In this document: piece after piece, positions 33,322-45,148 of the stretch
Position numbering within the stretch: position 1 is the stretch's first letter
Layout of the letters: each line of letters begins with the position of its first letter
Assembly (NCBI GenBank): GCA_014871385.1
Contig: CM026426.1
Location: forward strand, 73,708,303-73,772,302
Source of the DNA: Ceratodon purpureus
Lineage: Eukaryota > Streptophyta > Bryopsida > Pseudoditrichales > Ditrichaceae
Direction of reading: 5' to 3'
Length of the DNA: 64,000 bases
Made by a program: the position numbers and the translations under genes
The notes under the pieces: model-generated
What the model was told of the DNA's origin: nothing
What the model saw: the letters and a program-made list of their open reading frames with translations, nothing else
Databases searched by the model: none

Positions 33322-36130
33322 GTGGCTAGCTCTTGCGCAGCGGCTCACGGCGCTACTTCCGCAACCATCAAGTTGAGCTCGATTAATTGGAGGGAGTTGA
33401 AGCAGGAGCGCAAGACGTGGAGGACGCTGCCAAGCGAAGGTGAGTGGGCATCGACTGGTGGTCTCGCCGCTGTTTGGGCGGATGCTGCCCTCGACGCGTT
33501 GCCAAACAGCGTGTCGCATTGGCTCTCTTCCGCCCACATTGACAACAGCGGCGATCGGTCGATCTTCCATGGAGTCGTCAACGGGATCCACTACGACTTG
33601 GAGATGAGGGAGTACCTCCAAACTTGCTTCGGGTTCAATTTTGAGGGCACCGTCAACCACTCCGAGCTCTGAGGCTTCACACCGCCCCCTGCCAGCAAGT
33701 TCCTTGCGACGAACTGGCTGCGAGACCGTGGTCGTAGGACGCCAATACTCAAAACCACTCTTCGTCGTTTGTAATTACTTGTTTCCTTATCTTACAAATG
33801 CCAACGACAAATTTAGGGTTTTGAGGTTCAGTGTTTGCATTGTAGGGTTTACGATTTAGAAGAGATTTTATCCTTGTTTGAGTTCCTTTATTTTAACCAC
33901 GCCGTTAGGTCAAATTTTTTGCAGTTCGCAGTGGACGAGCTCCACAGCTTGAAGGTCGCAAAGCGATTGCGGGGCATTTTGCAAACCGTATTCGCACGCA
34001 AAGACATTGGAAGGGGCAAAAGCCGATGCTTCATGCTCGTACTCGCGGTCGAGGGCGGTCTGAAGGTGAATTGGGGCGAGATCACGCGGTAGCACATGAC
34101 AAAGGAGTTGGAGTATTTGCTGACCCGGATCTGCCATAGAGAGCATTGCACGACGCCTCTCTTCGGATTCCTCAGCGCCTTCATCCGTCGGGCGAGGGAA
34201 TTTAAAAGCACATGGGCATAGCCGGTGCCCACCACTGCCGCTGCAAAGCTGCAAACGAGACTCGGCAAGTGTCTCTCGGGCGGGCCAAGTTTCCTAGTCC
34301 CTACAATCGCCAACGCAACACCGACGGCCCTCTCGAAGACCATCCTGACGACTGTTCACACAATCCCAGCAATGTCTTCTCTTGCCGCCCGCTCTCTAAA
34401 ACACCACGAGAAGATGTAGGAACAACCGCCGCCGCCCAGAAGCCGGTCGTCCCCGCTGGAGCTTCGGCAGTCGCCGAGAAGCCGCACGTCCCCGTTGGAG
34501 CTTTGGCAGTGCTAATCTGCGCCTTGCCCAAAGCAGATTCACCACCTCCCTTGACGCCCGCAAAACGAGGAGGTGCTGTTGCATGTAATACTGCCTCGCC
34601 TTCGGACACCCTCCTAGTCAGAAAGTGAAGGTGAGGTTTCTGTCTTTCGCATTTCCTTTGAAACTAGAGCCCATTAAAAATCATTTCAAAGATTTGTAAT
34701 TTATTAAAAAAATGTTGCCTGCCTTGTAATTTGGCCCTATGATATTGCCACTCATTCTGCATGATTTAACACTATCTACATGCGTTCAACTATTGTTCTT
34801 GATATTTGAGGTCTACCAAGTCATTGTTTTAGTTGATATTTGAGGTCTTTTTAATTGTTTTAGAAACATATTTGCCATTCATTGTGTGCTTCACATTATT
34901 TTGGCAAAAAGGTGGCAACAATACTTTTTATGAGATTTTGAGTTCAATGCGTCAGAAAATAGTCCGGTGCAAAGGCCCAAAAGGGTTGGCTGTCTTCCAA
35001 GTCGAAGATCCCCTCGTGCAATAAGAAATATATGAGTTGGTGATTGCCCATGATGTCAAGTGGCCGCCATTCCCATCGTGAATTGGAATTGACGCAACTC
35101 GTTTTGAACCGTGCCTGTCGTTGACATTTTTGTCCACGTTGTCGCTCCAGCAGCGGTCGTAGCAGAGGTCAAAGTGCTTCAACCCGCGAGCACCACAGTG
35201 GCATAAGGCACATGCTCAGGCAGTGAGCATTCCGACCCCCTGCATTGCCAAGCGACAATTGTCGAGTTGCACCCGCCGCCACTTCCCCTCCCGTCCATTT
35301 GGCGCAAGCTCTCGTCCAATTTAAACATTGTCACGTATGCGTGGACTGGGTGGAGGAGCGCAAGCATGCACAAGAAGACGAGAGGGCGGTCTCACGAATC
35401 CCCCAGTATATCACTAACTTTCTAGTGCAGGGCTTCAACGACCTGCGTGCGTGCAAAAGCACAAGAAGACGACAGGGAAACCTCGCAAATCCTCCAGTAT
35501 ATCACTGACTATGTCGTTCAGGGCTACGTCGACCTGGACTGGTTACAACGCAAAAACCTAGGCGCACGCTTGCAGCTCGTGGAAGAGCGGGAAGAGGCCG
35601 AGTATCAATAGATTTGCAAGCGCAACCAGTCCAATGCGCTCGAAGCTTTGGAGACCTGCCGCAAGGAGTTGGCGGATGCGCAGGATGTTTGTGCCCACTT
35701 GGAGGACAGATTGGCCTGACCGGAACTAGAGGCGAAGACCCAGTCACAAGGAAGACTCGAATCAAAGGTGGGAAACAACTAAACAAACCTAGACCTCTTG
35801 ATTTCTGAACTAAACGGCATAGGTCAAGACGTGGCGGTAACCCTGAACCATCAATTCATCGTCGTTTGTTTCATGTTCCTGCCCTTGCTGTCGTTCCTCG
35901 AGTTACAAATTTTCCTTTTTAGTGACAAAAGCTATGTTTGAACACACTTGTAGCCACTCCTGGGCCGCACATGCCTGCGGTCTAAGCCGTGATCCAGAGT
36001 CTACAAACCCTAAAGCATGAGCCCGTTGAGGTTCGCGAAGTTCCGCCAAGAGCCACAGTAGAGGACGCATTGGTGCTGGACTCAGACTAGGACTACGAGG
36101 CACCATTCCTCCAACCACATGCCGCTGTTT
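33322..36130 (+). pseudogene. Multi-exon gene of unknown family, stop-interrupted
   Basis: The first block (33322-33760) encodes INWRELKQERKTWRTLP, HWLSSAHIDNSGDRSIFHG and LATNWLRDRGRR, with a TGA at 33670. After an acceptor (TTTTTTGCAG) near 33923 a second block encodes FAVDELHSLKVAKRLRGILQ, GGLKVNWGEITR and HMTKELEYLLTRI, with TAG at 34090 and 34218 and no indel. Later blocks near 35460-35770 form a coiled coil (ARLQLVEEREEAEYQ, ALETCRKELADAQD). A last block near 35950-36120 has an acidic end (VEDALVLDSD). Order and strand suggest one gene of about 2.8 kb. A globular N-terminus followed by a coiled coil resembles retrotransposon gag or a structural protein, but I recognise no family. Confidence 0.45.
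35368..35549 (+). repeat. 91-bp tandem duplication inside coiled-coil gene
   Basis: GCACAAGAAGACGA begins at 35368 and again at 35459, and about 85 bases after each are similar. The two units read AQEDERAVSRIPQYITNFLV and AQEDDRETSQILQYITDYVV, but in different frames relative to the window, so the duplication either broke the frame or spans an intron. Confidence 0.7.
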
Positions 36131-36669
36131 TTCTTACTACGTTGTTCTTCCTATTTTTTCATTGCATGCCTTTACCTAGAGAACTGTCTAAATCTCTATA
36201 TTGGGTTGGCTAGGTTTTTGTTAGATAGGATTGCGTCTGCATAAGACACTGGACTTTGTGCCCTTGCTAAATGATTCATATCGTTGTATGAACCTAGCAA
36301 ACTAAACGTGTTGTATAATGCAAAGCAAATCTGGAAGCGAATATGTAATACTTGCCGTGTATGTTTAGTACTAATTTCGCAATTTCTGCTAACTTGTTGC
36401 CTTCGACATTCTTTTGTACTGTCCATTTTGTTGTTCGCTCGTCTGCTGCTGAAGCACATTGATATGTGCTATAGGGTGCAGAATTGCATCGATATGTTCT
36501 TGAAGGCACATTCTGGACAATCCAGAAGTTGTGGTAACGGCTCGCAATGATGGACATACGAACATACGAATATGATCATCTGTTTTCGAAGCACACGAAT
36601 ATGATTTATGCCGTAACGTTGTGAATACTAGTACCCCTCTTTCTAACTTGCATTTCAAAACTTTTGTAG

Positions 36670-38962
36670 GAAGGAAGGATTCAGTGCCTCAATTGGAGGT
36701 GATGATCTCCAGTCTGCAAAAGGAGATGGGCATGACGCAAATATGATTGAGGAAGTTAAGGAAGCGGCTTCTGAAGTTAATTCACTTTGAGATGAGATCC
36801 ACTCCCTGGCTGGTTACCTTGAAAGAAAGGTATGGAAGTATATGCAACATTTGTGTGCGTGACAGTAGGAACTTGTAGCGTGATGTTTAATCTGCTTATT
36901 ACCTCTACATTCTACGGTCTGAAATTTGAGGTTGGATGGTTTCGACATAAGTTAGCGATCTTCATATAATATGCCTAGAGTCCTGTGGACTTCTCTGCAA
37001 TTCAGTCGACTTTTCCTCGGATTTTGATATTGACCTTGATACCTTGTCGTCATGGTACACAGTGGCTGCCTATCTTCAAATTACTAGAAAATATGATATT
37101 TAATTCACCTTATTGACACCTCACAAGTTGATGGCAAGTAGGTAGGAGTTCTTAGATGAATTGGCGTTATTGGCAATACTTTTGAATCCAAATATAGTGC
37201 AGTTCCTAGGAGCTGTTACAACTAAGCGACCAATAGTCATGGTCACTGGATATCTTCTGAAAGTTAGACTTGAGTATCCCAACCCTCTGAATTTTATATT
37301 TGTGGAGGTTAAGTACGTTACATGCAAATTGAAGTGGACTTGCATTTGTACAGTTACCTCTTTCCATGTTTAAATTTTTCTTTTACATTTCTTCAGGAAG
37401 ATCTACATGACTTGATGGAGAAGAAGGGAAAATTAGATCTGGGAATAGCTATTTGTTTTGCCCTCGACATCGCCAGGTGCACTTGAACACCATTTACTTC
37501 TAGCTTTTTAAAAACATATCTACAGTAAGTGGCTTCAATTGCAGCATCTGTGGCTAATGTTTCTTTATAATTTTGCACAGGCATGAACTATCTACTCCAA
37601 CATAAGTCAAATGCCATTGTTCATCTCGATTTAAAGCCCAAGTATTAACGGCTTTTGATGAGTGAAGGAGCACTACCAAGGCCAGTTCGACGAAAATTAA
37701 ATTAAAATTGAAATCGCCAAAAAATCCGAAATTTTCTATTTTCAGAAAAAACAATATTTGTACTCATAAAACACGGAATTGGCAAGGAAATTGAAATCTC
37801 AAATTGAAAATCCTAAAATAGTAATAATTAATCGAGAGCAAGGTGTCGAACTGGCCTATTGTGTTCGGTAATTAATTTCTCGTCTTTGTATTTTATTGAG
37901 AGTAGCTTGGACTTGGTGTATTTTGGTATAGCCTGGTATCCTAGTAGTTAACTTTTCTAATTTCTTGATGGTATCATGTTGAGCAGGGATCTTTTGCAAC
38001 ATGATGTGGGTCATCTGAAAGTGGCGGACTTTGACCTGGGCGAACTTCTTGATCCCCTTTCAGCAGATTGTGATGCTTTGTATGAAATGACCAATGCACA
38101 GGGAGATCCGGCAGCTAGTTACAGATCAGCCGACCGGAATTGAGATTCAGCCGGTTGAACTTGAATGTCTTAGGCAAATTTCCAGTTGAAAAAACTAAAA
38201 ATCATCCATGTATTATATGAGTATCAGACAAGTATCACCTAGATATTGTCAAATTATCATCCAGGTATCATCTCCCTTAACCGAATGAGTTAAGAGAAGA
38301 GAGGATATTAGCTGGGTTGAGTCCAAAATCTCCCCGATAGCTGGAAATGAGTGGCAAAACTGGATCTTGTAAGCCGATGTTACTTTCTCGAATGAACTTG
38401 GATTTCCATTTTTCTGATTATCTTCTAGTCTTTGTGTCAGGTTGCTTGATGACCCTATTTCGATGTTGCATCTTCAAAGCTATAATTCTGAAAAGTTTAA
38501 GGTATTCATACCCTAGGTACCTTGCTGCGCATTTAATTGGCATCTGGGGTACTACTCTGAGTAAACATTTGTTCTCATTCTTAAGTCTATTTTATTGACA
38601 TTCTTGCTCATCGTGAATATATTCATTCTATTGCTCGATCAGATCGATGTATGGCCCAAGAGGTGTTCATGCACAAGCACTATGACAAAAGCGTAGATGT
38701 CTTTTCGTTTGCCATCATTGTTCAAGAGGTTTGTTAACCTTTTCAGAGATCTATCGGTTCAGTATTCTTGCCACAATTTCATAGAAATCAAATTTTGTAA
38801 ATATATCAGGCTACATTGATGTGCGTTTTGTTGAGCTCAGATGTTTGAAGGAGCGAATGCGCAGAAATACTAGCTACCAAAATCCGTTGCTACAGCTTGA
38901 GCTAAAGACAAACATCGTCCGGCCTTTAACTCTCAGTCATACCCACCTGGAATGAAAGAGTG
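36670..38962 (+). pseudogene. VIK/ILK-type (Raf-like) protein kinase remnant
   Basis: Exon-like blocks keep the order of a plant integrin-linked-kinase or VIK-like kinase. 37146-37262 encodes NPNIVQFLGAVTTKRPIVMV. 37397-37476 encodes EDLHDLMEKKGKLDLGIAIC. 37581-37640 encodes MNYLLQHKSNAIVHLDLKPK. 37987-about 38128 encodes RDLLQHDVGHLKVADFDLGE. 38650-38728 encodes MAQEVFMHKHYDKSVDVFSF. 38841-38961 encodes MFEGANAQKY with two in-frame stops. Splice sites flank most blocks (GAG-GTTTGT, CCAG-GTGCAC). The catalytic loop HRD reads HLD, the magnesium motif DFG reads DFD and APE reads AQE. No ATP-binding loop or VAIK lysine was found. A helical block at 36670-36830 may be its N-terminal part. It cannot be an active kinase as read. 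Confidence 0.75.
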
Positions 38963-40312
38963 AATATTACTAACTCCATTGTCAATTGTAAGACTTCTTC
39001 AGTTTTTTTGCGCTGCAAAAAGTATTTATCTAAATTGGCTATTTCCCTTCAGGTGGAAAGTTTGCGAGAGAGTGATCAAGAGTTGCAGCTCATCCTGAAA
39101 ATGTACTGGAAATGTACAAGAGACAGTCAATGGATCCAAGGTGTGTTAGAAGACCTTCGTACCATGAAACTGCGTGCATGGTTGATATCATCATATTCTT
39201 TTTGGCTTCATTTTTGTTTTCCACATCTTGTTGCAATTATATTTTCAGATATCTGCTAGAGGAATACGCCTTATGTGTAACTTGTATGAAAAAATCTGAA
39301 TGTAATTACTGTTGGCTGTGCTAGTTGAGAAGGTGGCTTCTGTCGTCGTGAATGGCCACAAAAGTGATTAAATCAATCATTAGTATCTAGATTCTTCATT
39401 TGTAGAGAATAATTTTTGTTTCTTCATTTCTCAATTCATTCATTGAAGTAGCTATTTGCCTCTAGGCGTGACACAATTGTTCTAGAGCATTGTTTAGGAT
39501 TTATACCACTTTATAACAATCCCTTGCAACCAAATACAAATTACAAGGCTTCATACATGGGTTGCCAATATTGTTCGTAGTATGTCTCAGCTGTACATGA
39601 ATTAAATCACAAGAGTCTTGGAACATGAATTCATACAAAAACAATCTTCTGGAATAAATCCTAAGGCTTGGTCTCCAGATCTATGTCCGAGTCCGATTAC
39701 ATCAAAAAAGTAGTACAATCCCTCCTTCAAAAGTGATTGCATGCATTCTTCTCACCTTTGGATCAAATGACCCATCTAATGTAAAGTAAAGTCAATCGGG
39801 AACACAAACTACATGTAGAATAACGTTTCGGTATACGAAAAAATCCTGTCCCAAGCGAGCACCCCCCATCAAAGAAAACTCCTCGTTTCTCACCAGCATT
39901 CGTTTGTTCGTTCGTTTGTCTTGCCCATCCGTCCGTAACCGTCCGTCCGTGGTCCCTAAACCAACGAACTCGACCCCAACGAAGCACCCGGCCTCAAGTT
40001 CTACTACCCGAAATTGAAAAGGGCTCGAAATAGCTGCCCAAAACGGGCGAGCAAACGGGCTATCCAGGGATTTGGGCAGTGGGAAATAGCGGTCTTCGAT
40101 TTCGAACCCTAAACCAGGGAAACCCAAATCCAGGGTCTTTGAATCGTATTCTCGACTCCCCTTAAACCGGTACTCTCCACTCACTCCCAAGGTTACCTCC
40201 CCTTTCTAACTTCGGAGTGAAAATATCTTGAATTATTGCTCTGATTACTTCAGAGCTTCGAGAGAGGTGGAGAGGCTTCATAGGAATAGGGTTTCAAATG
40301 GTGAGTGTCTGT
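38963..40312. other. Spacer between kinase remnant and PMI
   Basis: Weak coding-like sequence continues to about 39130 (possible kinase tail). From 39.8 to 40.3 kb the GC content rises and AAACCCTAAACC-like motifs occur, as is usual near plant promoters. The 132-codon minus-strand ORF at 39792-40190 has no motif. Confidence 0.4.
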
Positions 40313-40516
40313 CCCCGTCTTATATACTCGGACACCCGGTTTAAGTTGTATACGGCCAAACGCAAAAGGGTACACCCCGGGGTGCGCCCCGTCTTATATA
40401 CTCGGACACCCGGTTTAAGTTGTATACGGCCAAACGCAAAAGGGTACACCCCAGGGTGCGCCCCGTCTTATATACTCGGACACCCGGTTTAAGTTGTATA
40501 CGGCCAAACGCAAAAG
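40313..40516. repeat. 74-bp tandem repeat, 2.75 copies
   Basis: Units start with CCCCGTCTTATATACTCGG at 40313, 40387 and 40461, exactly 74 bp apart; the third stops after CCAAACGCAAAAG. Units 1 and 2 are nearly identical. The first junction holds the perfect palindrome CACCCCGGGGTG; the second has CACCCCAGGGTG. It sits about 0.7 kb upstream of the PMI start codon, probably in the 5' leader or its intron. Confidence 0.95.
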
Positions 40517-41233
40517 CTTACATGTGCGAAGGCTGTCAGAAACCCTGAACTGCATGACTTCGTTCTTTTTCCTTCATCTTCACTCAGACTCTCTCCATCC
40601 TTCCTCTAGGGCTTGGCCACCCACGCTGTTCTCCAGCATTGTACCTTTCTGCCCGCTCCGCAGTTGTGGTATAATTTTGGAGAGTTCAGTTCTGTTCAGT
40701 ATGTTGGTATAACTGGCTATTGCTGAACGCATGCATCAATACACAGTACATCACCAGGTGAGAGCTCCGGGGGCGTGTTTCCTAGGGGTTGTTTGCAGTT
40801 GCCTTCCAGTTTATTGTGTTGGACAGTGCGTTCTGTCTCTGGTGATTAAATTGAAACGCTTGAGATCATCTATGAAGACTTTCAAATGTACACCAAAAGA
40901 TCTGATCTGAGGAGATTATGCTTTGGAGTGATCTAAGCTGCGAGGGTAGAGTTCAAAGTTGTGGCTATTAGTCTGTTTTGGATGTGTTAGTCAGTTTATT
41001 TTTGGCTTGTGATTTTTCTGGTATCAAAGACTGAAAACTTGAGGTCCTCCACTAAGTATCTCAAACATCTAAGAAGAAACCTGTCTAGTTGATGGTTAGT
41101 ATTTGTAGGCGGAGAGGTAATTACTGGGGTTGATTGTATGTTGGGTTGCGTTCCTAGCGAATTTTGAGTGCTGTGTTGTCGTTGCAGTTTGTTGGTGAAG
41201 AGGTGAACTGGAGAAGTTTGGAGGGTGGTGAAG

Positions 41234-43342
41234 ATGTTGCGCTTGCAGTGCGCCGTGCAGCACTATGATTGGGGTCGTATTGGTTCAGCTAGTGAGGTGG
41301 GCCGGTTGCACGCCTTAGCGTCGGGAGACGCTGTGGAGGACGTGCCTTATGCTGAGCTTTGGATGGGTACTCACGCATCCGGCCCTTCACGGGTGGTGAG
41401 TGAGGAGGAGTCTGAGGTTCTTCTTAAGGATTGGCTCGATACACATGCTGGTGCGCTAGGGCAGAAGGTGCTGGAGCGTTGGGAAGGGGAGTTGCCCTAC
41501 CTTTTCAAGGTTCATTCTCAGTACTTTTTGCGTTATTTGAAGAGTATTGTCAGTTTTGATCCTTTATGGGTATGTTATTGCATTCTTTGGGTTCTATGGT
41601 GTGACGTGCATAATTGTTTTTGGGCTAGTTGGGGTCTTGATGTGAAACTGATCATCATCTATCAGGGGCTGGTAGGTGTTGTCTGTGGCGAAGGCGTTAT
41701 CTATTCAGGCGCACCCCGACAAAAAGCTGGCTCAAATTCTTCATGAAAAGAATCCTCAGAATTATAAAGATTCCAATCATAAGCCAGAGATGGCCCTTGC
41801 TCTCACCCCTTTTGAGGCCTTATGCGGTTTTGTTACTCCTGAGGTATGAGATCGGCTCTTATTGGGTTGTAGCTCTGCTGTTGTCTCTGGATAGTCTCTT
41901 CTGTTTTGATCCAATTTATCAGGTCGGATCTTACTTCTGTTTCGATTAGCTACTTGAATTATTCCTTTACATGTTCATGTATGATGTCAGAAACGGCTGT
42001 TCCCTGGGAAAGCGCTAGTAATGTATTTTACTGAAGTTGTGTTTACTAATTTTGCACTCATGTTGCGATGCTGATTTTATAATGTCATGATGACTTTATC
42101 AAGTACTAATGTCTTCTGTATGTTTGTGAAGCTTGGAGGAAGCTTTATGTAGTACCGGTAGTAAGCTTATAGTGGACTTTTAAGTATATGTGTGCAGGAG
42201 CTGAAGCATGCAGTGGAAACAGTTCCTGAACTCAGGTCTGTATTAGGAGAGACCACGAGTGAAGCTCTCATTGAGATTGGGCGAAGCGGTGCGGATGAAG
42301 ATGAGGCAAAGCGAACTCTAAAGGAGGCTTACACGATCCTTATGACCTCATCCAATGATGTGGTGGCTAGCACAGTCTCAAATCTTGTTACTCGCCTCGT
42401 CAGAGATAAACAGGCATGTTCCTATTTCATCTTGTTACCGTCTTCGATGTTGTGATCAGAAGCCCTGTCTTTTTGTTTTTGTAACATCTGACAGGAATAT
42501 ATATATATTTTTCAACAGGTTCGACAACTCACAGAAAAAGAGGAATTAGTCATACGGCTGGAGAAACAGTATCCAGCAGACATTGGAGTTCTTTCGATAT
42601 TCTTTCTGAACTACTTGCGACTTGCTCCTGGTGAGGCTGTGTGTTTAGCTGCCAATGAACCTCATGCGTATCTCTCAGGAGAGATCGTCGAGTGCATGGC
42701 AACCTCGGACAATGTGGTCCGGGCGGGCTTCACACCTAAGTTTCGGGACACTGACACACTTTGCTCCATGCTAACGTATAAGCAGGTAAGGAATTCTGGT
42801 TGTGATAAGAAAATACGGGACATGAGTATTTTGACACGAACTCGTATGCCGCTGGTAATAAACGGTATATATGCAGCAGTACTGCCCTAATAGCATATGT
42901 GAAACAAATTTAGGGTTTTGCAATGAAGTTTTGCAACTGAGTTGTACTTCACTGGAATACACAGGGTGTGCCCGAGGTGTTGACTGGCGCACATGTCAGT
43001 GCTTTCACCACAAGATATACTCCGCCATTTGATGAATTTGAAGTGGATCGCATCGAGATTCCTGTTGGCGCGTCAACTGAATTTGAAAATGAGGGCCCTT
43101 CCATTTTCCTTTGTTATGAAGGGATTGGCGCGATTGCTCAATCCGACACTCAATCTGTCACTTGTATCAAGAAGGGAGATATCTTCTTTGTGCCTGCGGC
43201 ACAGAAGGTTGAAATTGCTGCGACAGCTGAGGTGGACCAAGACCTTGTTTCTTTAAATCAGCCCCCTTTGCAGATATATCGAGCTGGGATTAATAGCTGC
43301 CTATACCACCCTCATCACATTGGGACTGTAGGTTGTCTCTGA
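41234..43342 (+). CDS. PMI: Mannose-6-phosphate isomerase, type I, five exons
   Basis: The enzyme interconverts fructose 6-phosphate and mannose 6-phosphate in the cytosol, feeding GDP-mannose for glycans, cell walls and ascorbate. Exons: 41234-41509, 41676-41843, 42198-42413, 42519-42785 and 42965-43342, all phase 0, giving 434 residues, close to plant PMIs. Motifs: QHYDWGRIG at the N-terminus, [18 protein letters not shown] with zinc ligands Gln 103 and His 105, Glu 130 in NHKPEMALA, His 269 in [10 protein letters not shown] and Arg 288 in NVVRAG. The ATG at 41234 begins the conserved N-terminus. The gene has no in-frame stop or frameshift and ends in TGA. Intron 3 starts with GC instead of GT. 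A 5' leader intron is possible (acceptor GTTGCAG at 41187). Confidence 0.96.
42414..42518 (+). other. GC-AG intron in PMI
   Basis: The exon ends CAG and the intron begins GCATGT, ending TTCAACAG. Joining here keeps phase 0 and gives [13 protein letters not shown], which fits the family. No GT nearby preserves both the frame and the length. Confidence 0.8.
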
Positions 43343-44176
43343 TAAGGTCCAGCTTTCCGCAGTGCTAGATTTCAGTTCTACCCGTCTTGGAGGCTCAGGT
43401 CGTTTAGTTTTGTTTTAACGTGTTATGCATGACGCTTTCAAAGGTACATGGTTCCATGTAGGTATGGTACGTATTCAAGGGATTCCAATCGAAGCTGTAA
43501 AAACCTCTCCAGTGCAGTGAAGAGGGTTGTAGGTATATATGTTTACAGGTACAGGGAGTACTGGCATGCTGTGGACATGCTTGTGCACTGCTGTGCTATT
43601 CTTTAGATAATTTTTGGTCGAATTCTTACATTAAGTCTCAGATCTTAATGCAATAAGAGCAATTGAGCTCCATCTGTAGGAATTAGAAATAAACTTACAG
43701 ATGACTGGTTTATGATAATAGACAGATTTACCGTGGGTTTCAAAATTGGTGCCCTGTGGATGAGGGAGTGCTTGTGTTTCATGGTTTAACTGGCGCCTTT
43801 TCTAGGATTGAGTATTGACGTGAGTTATCTTTGGCTTAGATAAATCTTGAGCTGCTTGTAAATTGACTTCGGATGTCTCCGTTCAGGAACAGTTGTCTCG
43901 AAAATAGCTTGCATGAGGTGAATGTTGTGAATTGGGCAGCAGTTAGTGACAACTCAACTCAACCTGAATTCATATCTTGAATTAAAAATGCCCAAATCTG
44001 AGAACCGTTGTCTAAAATTTCGACAACGTGAATTTCATCACTTGTGACGATTAGACCGCAGGTTAAGAGCAGCTTAGTCTGAAAATAATGAATTACTAGT
44101 TTGCCTAATTTTTTTGGAAATTCTTGACTCTGTGAATGAGCCATGCGCTTGTAACCTGCTATATGTTTCGTACTAG
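43343..44176. other. PMI 3' flank
   Basis: AT-rich DNA with no ORF of note. Possible polyadenylation-like AATAA stretches occur near 43650-43690. Nothing else recognised. Confidence 0.4.
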
Positions 44177-45148
44177 GATGATTGGGTGCCTCCATCATCT
44201 GTATTAGATGTGATACTTGTCTTGCATCACGAAGTTTGTGAAGCTGCACAAAACGCGAGGTTACAAGCAGTTGCTAGATAATGGTACTTTTTTCTTGATA
44301 GCCGTTTATGTTCCGCGGTTTGGAACAGAGTTGTATGGAAGTATGGAGGTGTTGCCGCTACCGGAACTCACAGATCTTGATTAGCCAGTGCCTGACATGC
44401 ACACTTTGGAGGCATTTCGACTGAAGCTCGCAATGGACATTGCTGCCGCCATGAAGGGAGGCACCGAAAGCAAGGCTATGCATGTGTAGTGGTTCATGCC
44501 AGTTCACCTCATGGTGGATTTGTTTGCTGGAGCAGACATGCGGCGCACACGCACAATGTATATCTTCAGCACCCCATCTGATACAGTGCTGTGTAGCCTG
44601 ATGGTTCCCGGCTGGGATGAGAAGTGGCAAGTAGGGCAGGACATTATCAAGTGTGTTGTGAGCAGAAACACCATTAATCTTTGGTACGAACTTGCGCGCC
44701 AGGTCTTGTACATGAATTTCTTGTATCTAAGGTACAGACGCAAAGAAGGCCAGTTGTGGGTGCCGCTCGATCAAGTTTTGATTCCAAATATGATTGCGGT
44801 TACTGTTGTGTTCTCAGGCGAAGTGTTGCCAGCCTTTGAGGTTGGGCATTCGCGGCCAATCTCTCACATCCAGGAAGAAATTAGCATTCTATTGCCCCGT
44901 GAGGCCATTCCAGAGGAATATGACCTCGTTATTGAACGTCCAGGCCATGTCGACAACAAGGTAAGTTGAATCACTGTTGCCACATCATTGGAAGATTGAA
45001 TATGGTAGAATTTTGTAGGCGATAAATAAGAATGTGATATCTCCTAATGTAGTACGTGATCTGGAAGATCAATAACCGAAAGGAGCGACGCATCGAGATT
45101 GGAGCAATTTTGCCTCCCTTGGGAAGGTTCAAGATTGTTGTAGCATAG
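44177..45148 (+). pseudogene. Two-exon gene of unknown family, stop-interrupted
   Basis: Exon 1 runs to 44960 (AAG-GTAAGT) and exon 2 is 45053-45148 (TGTAG acceptor, stop TAG). The protein reads WVPPSSVLDVILVLHHEVCE, then after a shift at a T run near 44290 MEVLPLPELTDLD, MHTLEAFRLKLAMDIAAAMK, MPVHLMVDLFAGADMRRT and YVIWKINNRKERRIEIGAIL. In-frame stops are TAA near 44278, TAG near 44381 and TAG near 44487. The frame after 44496 is clean for 155 codons and spliced correctly, so the 3' half could be translated. I do not recognise the family. No signal peptide or membrane segment is evident. Confidence 0.5.

Noticed and set aside
39792..40190. A divergent gene on the minus strand upstream of PMI.
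   Set aside because: It has 132 codons but no motif or splice signals, and lies in promoter-like GC-richer DNA.
40298..40300. PMI start codon at an ATG just before GTGAGT at 40301.
   Set aside because: Splicing to the acceptor at 41187 would put this ATG out of frame with the conserved PMI N-terminus; it could at most start an upstream ORF.
40313..40516. CRISPR array.
   Set aside because: The 74-bp units are contiguous without unique spacers and the genome is eukaryotic.
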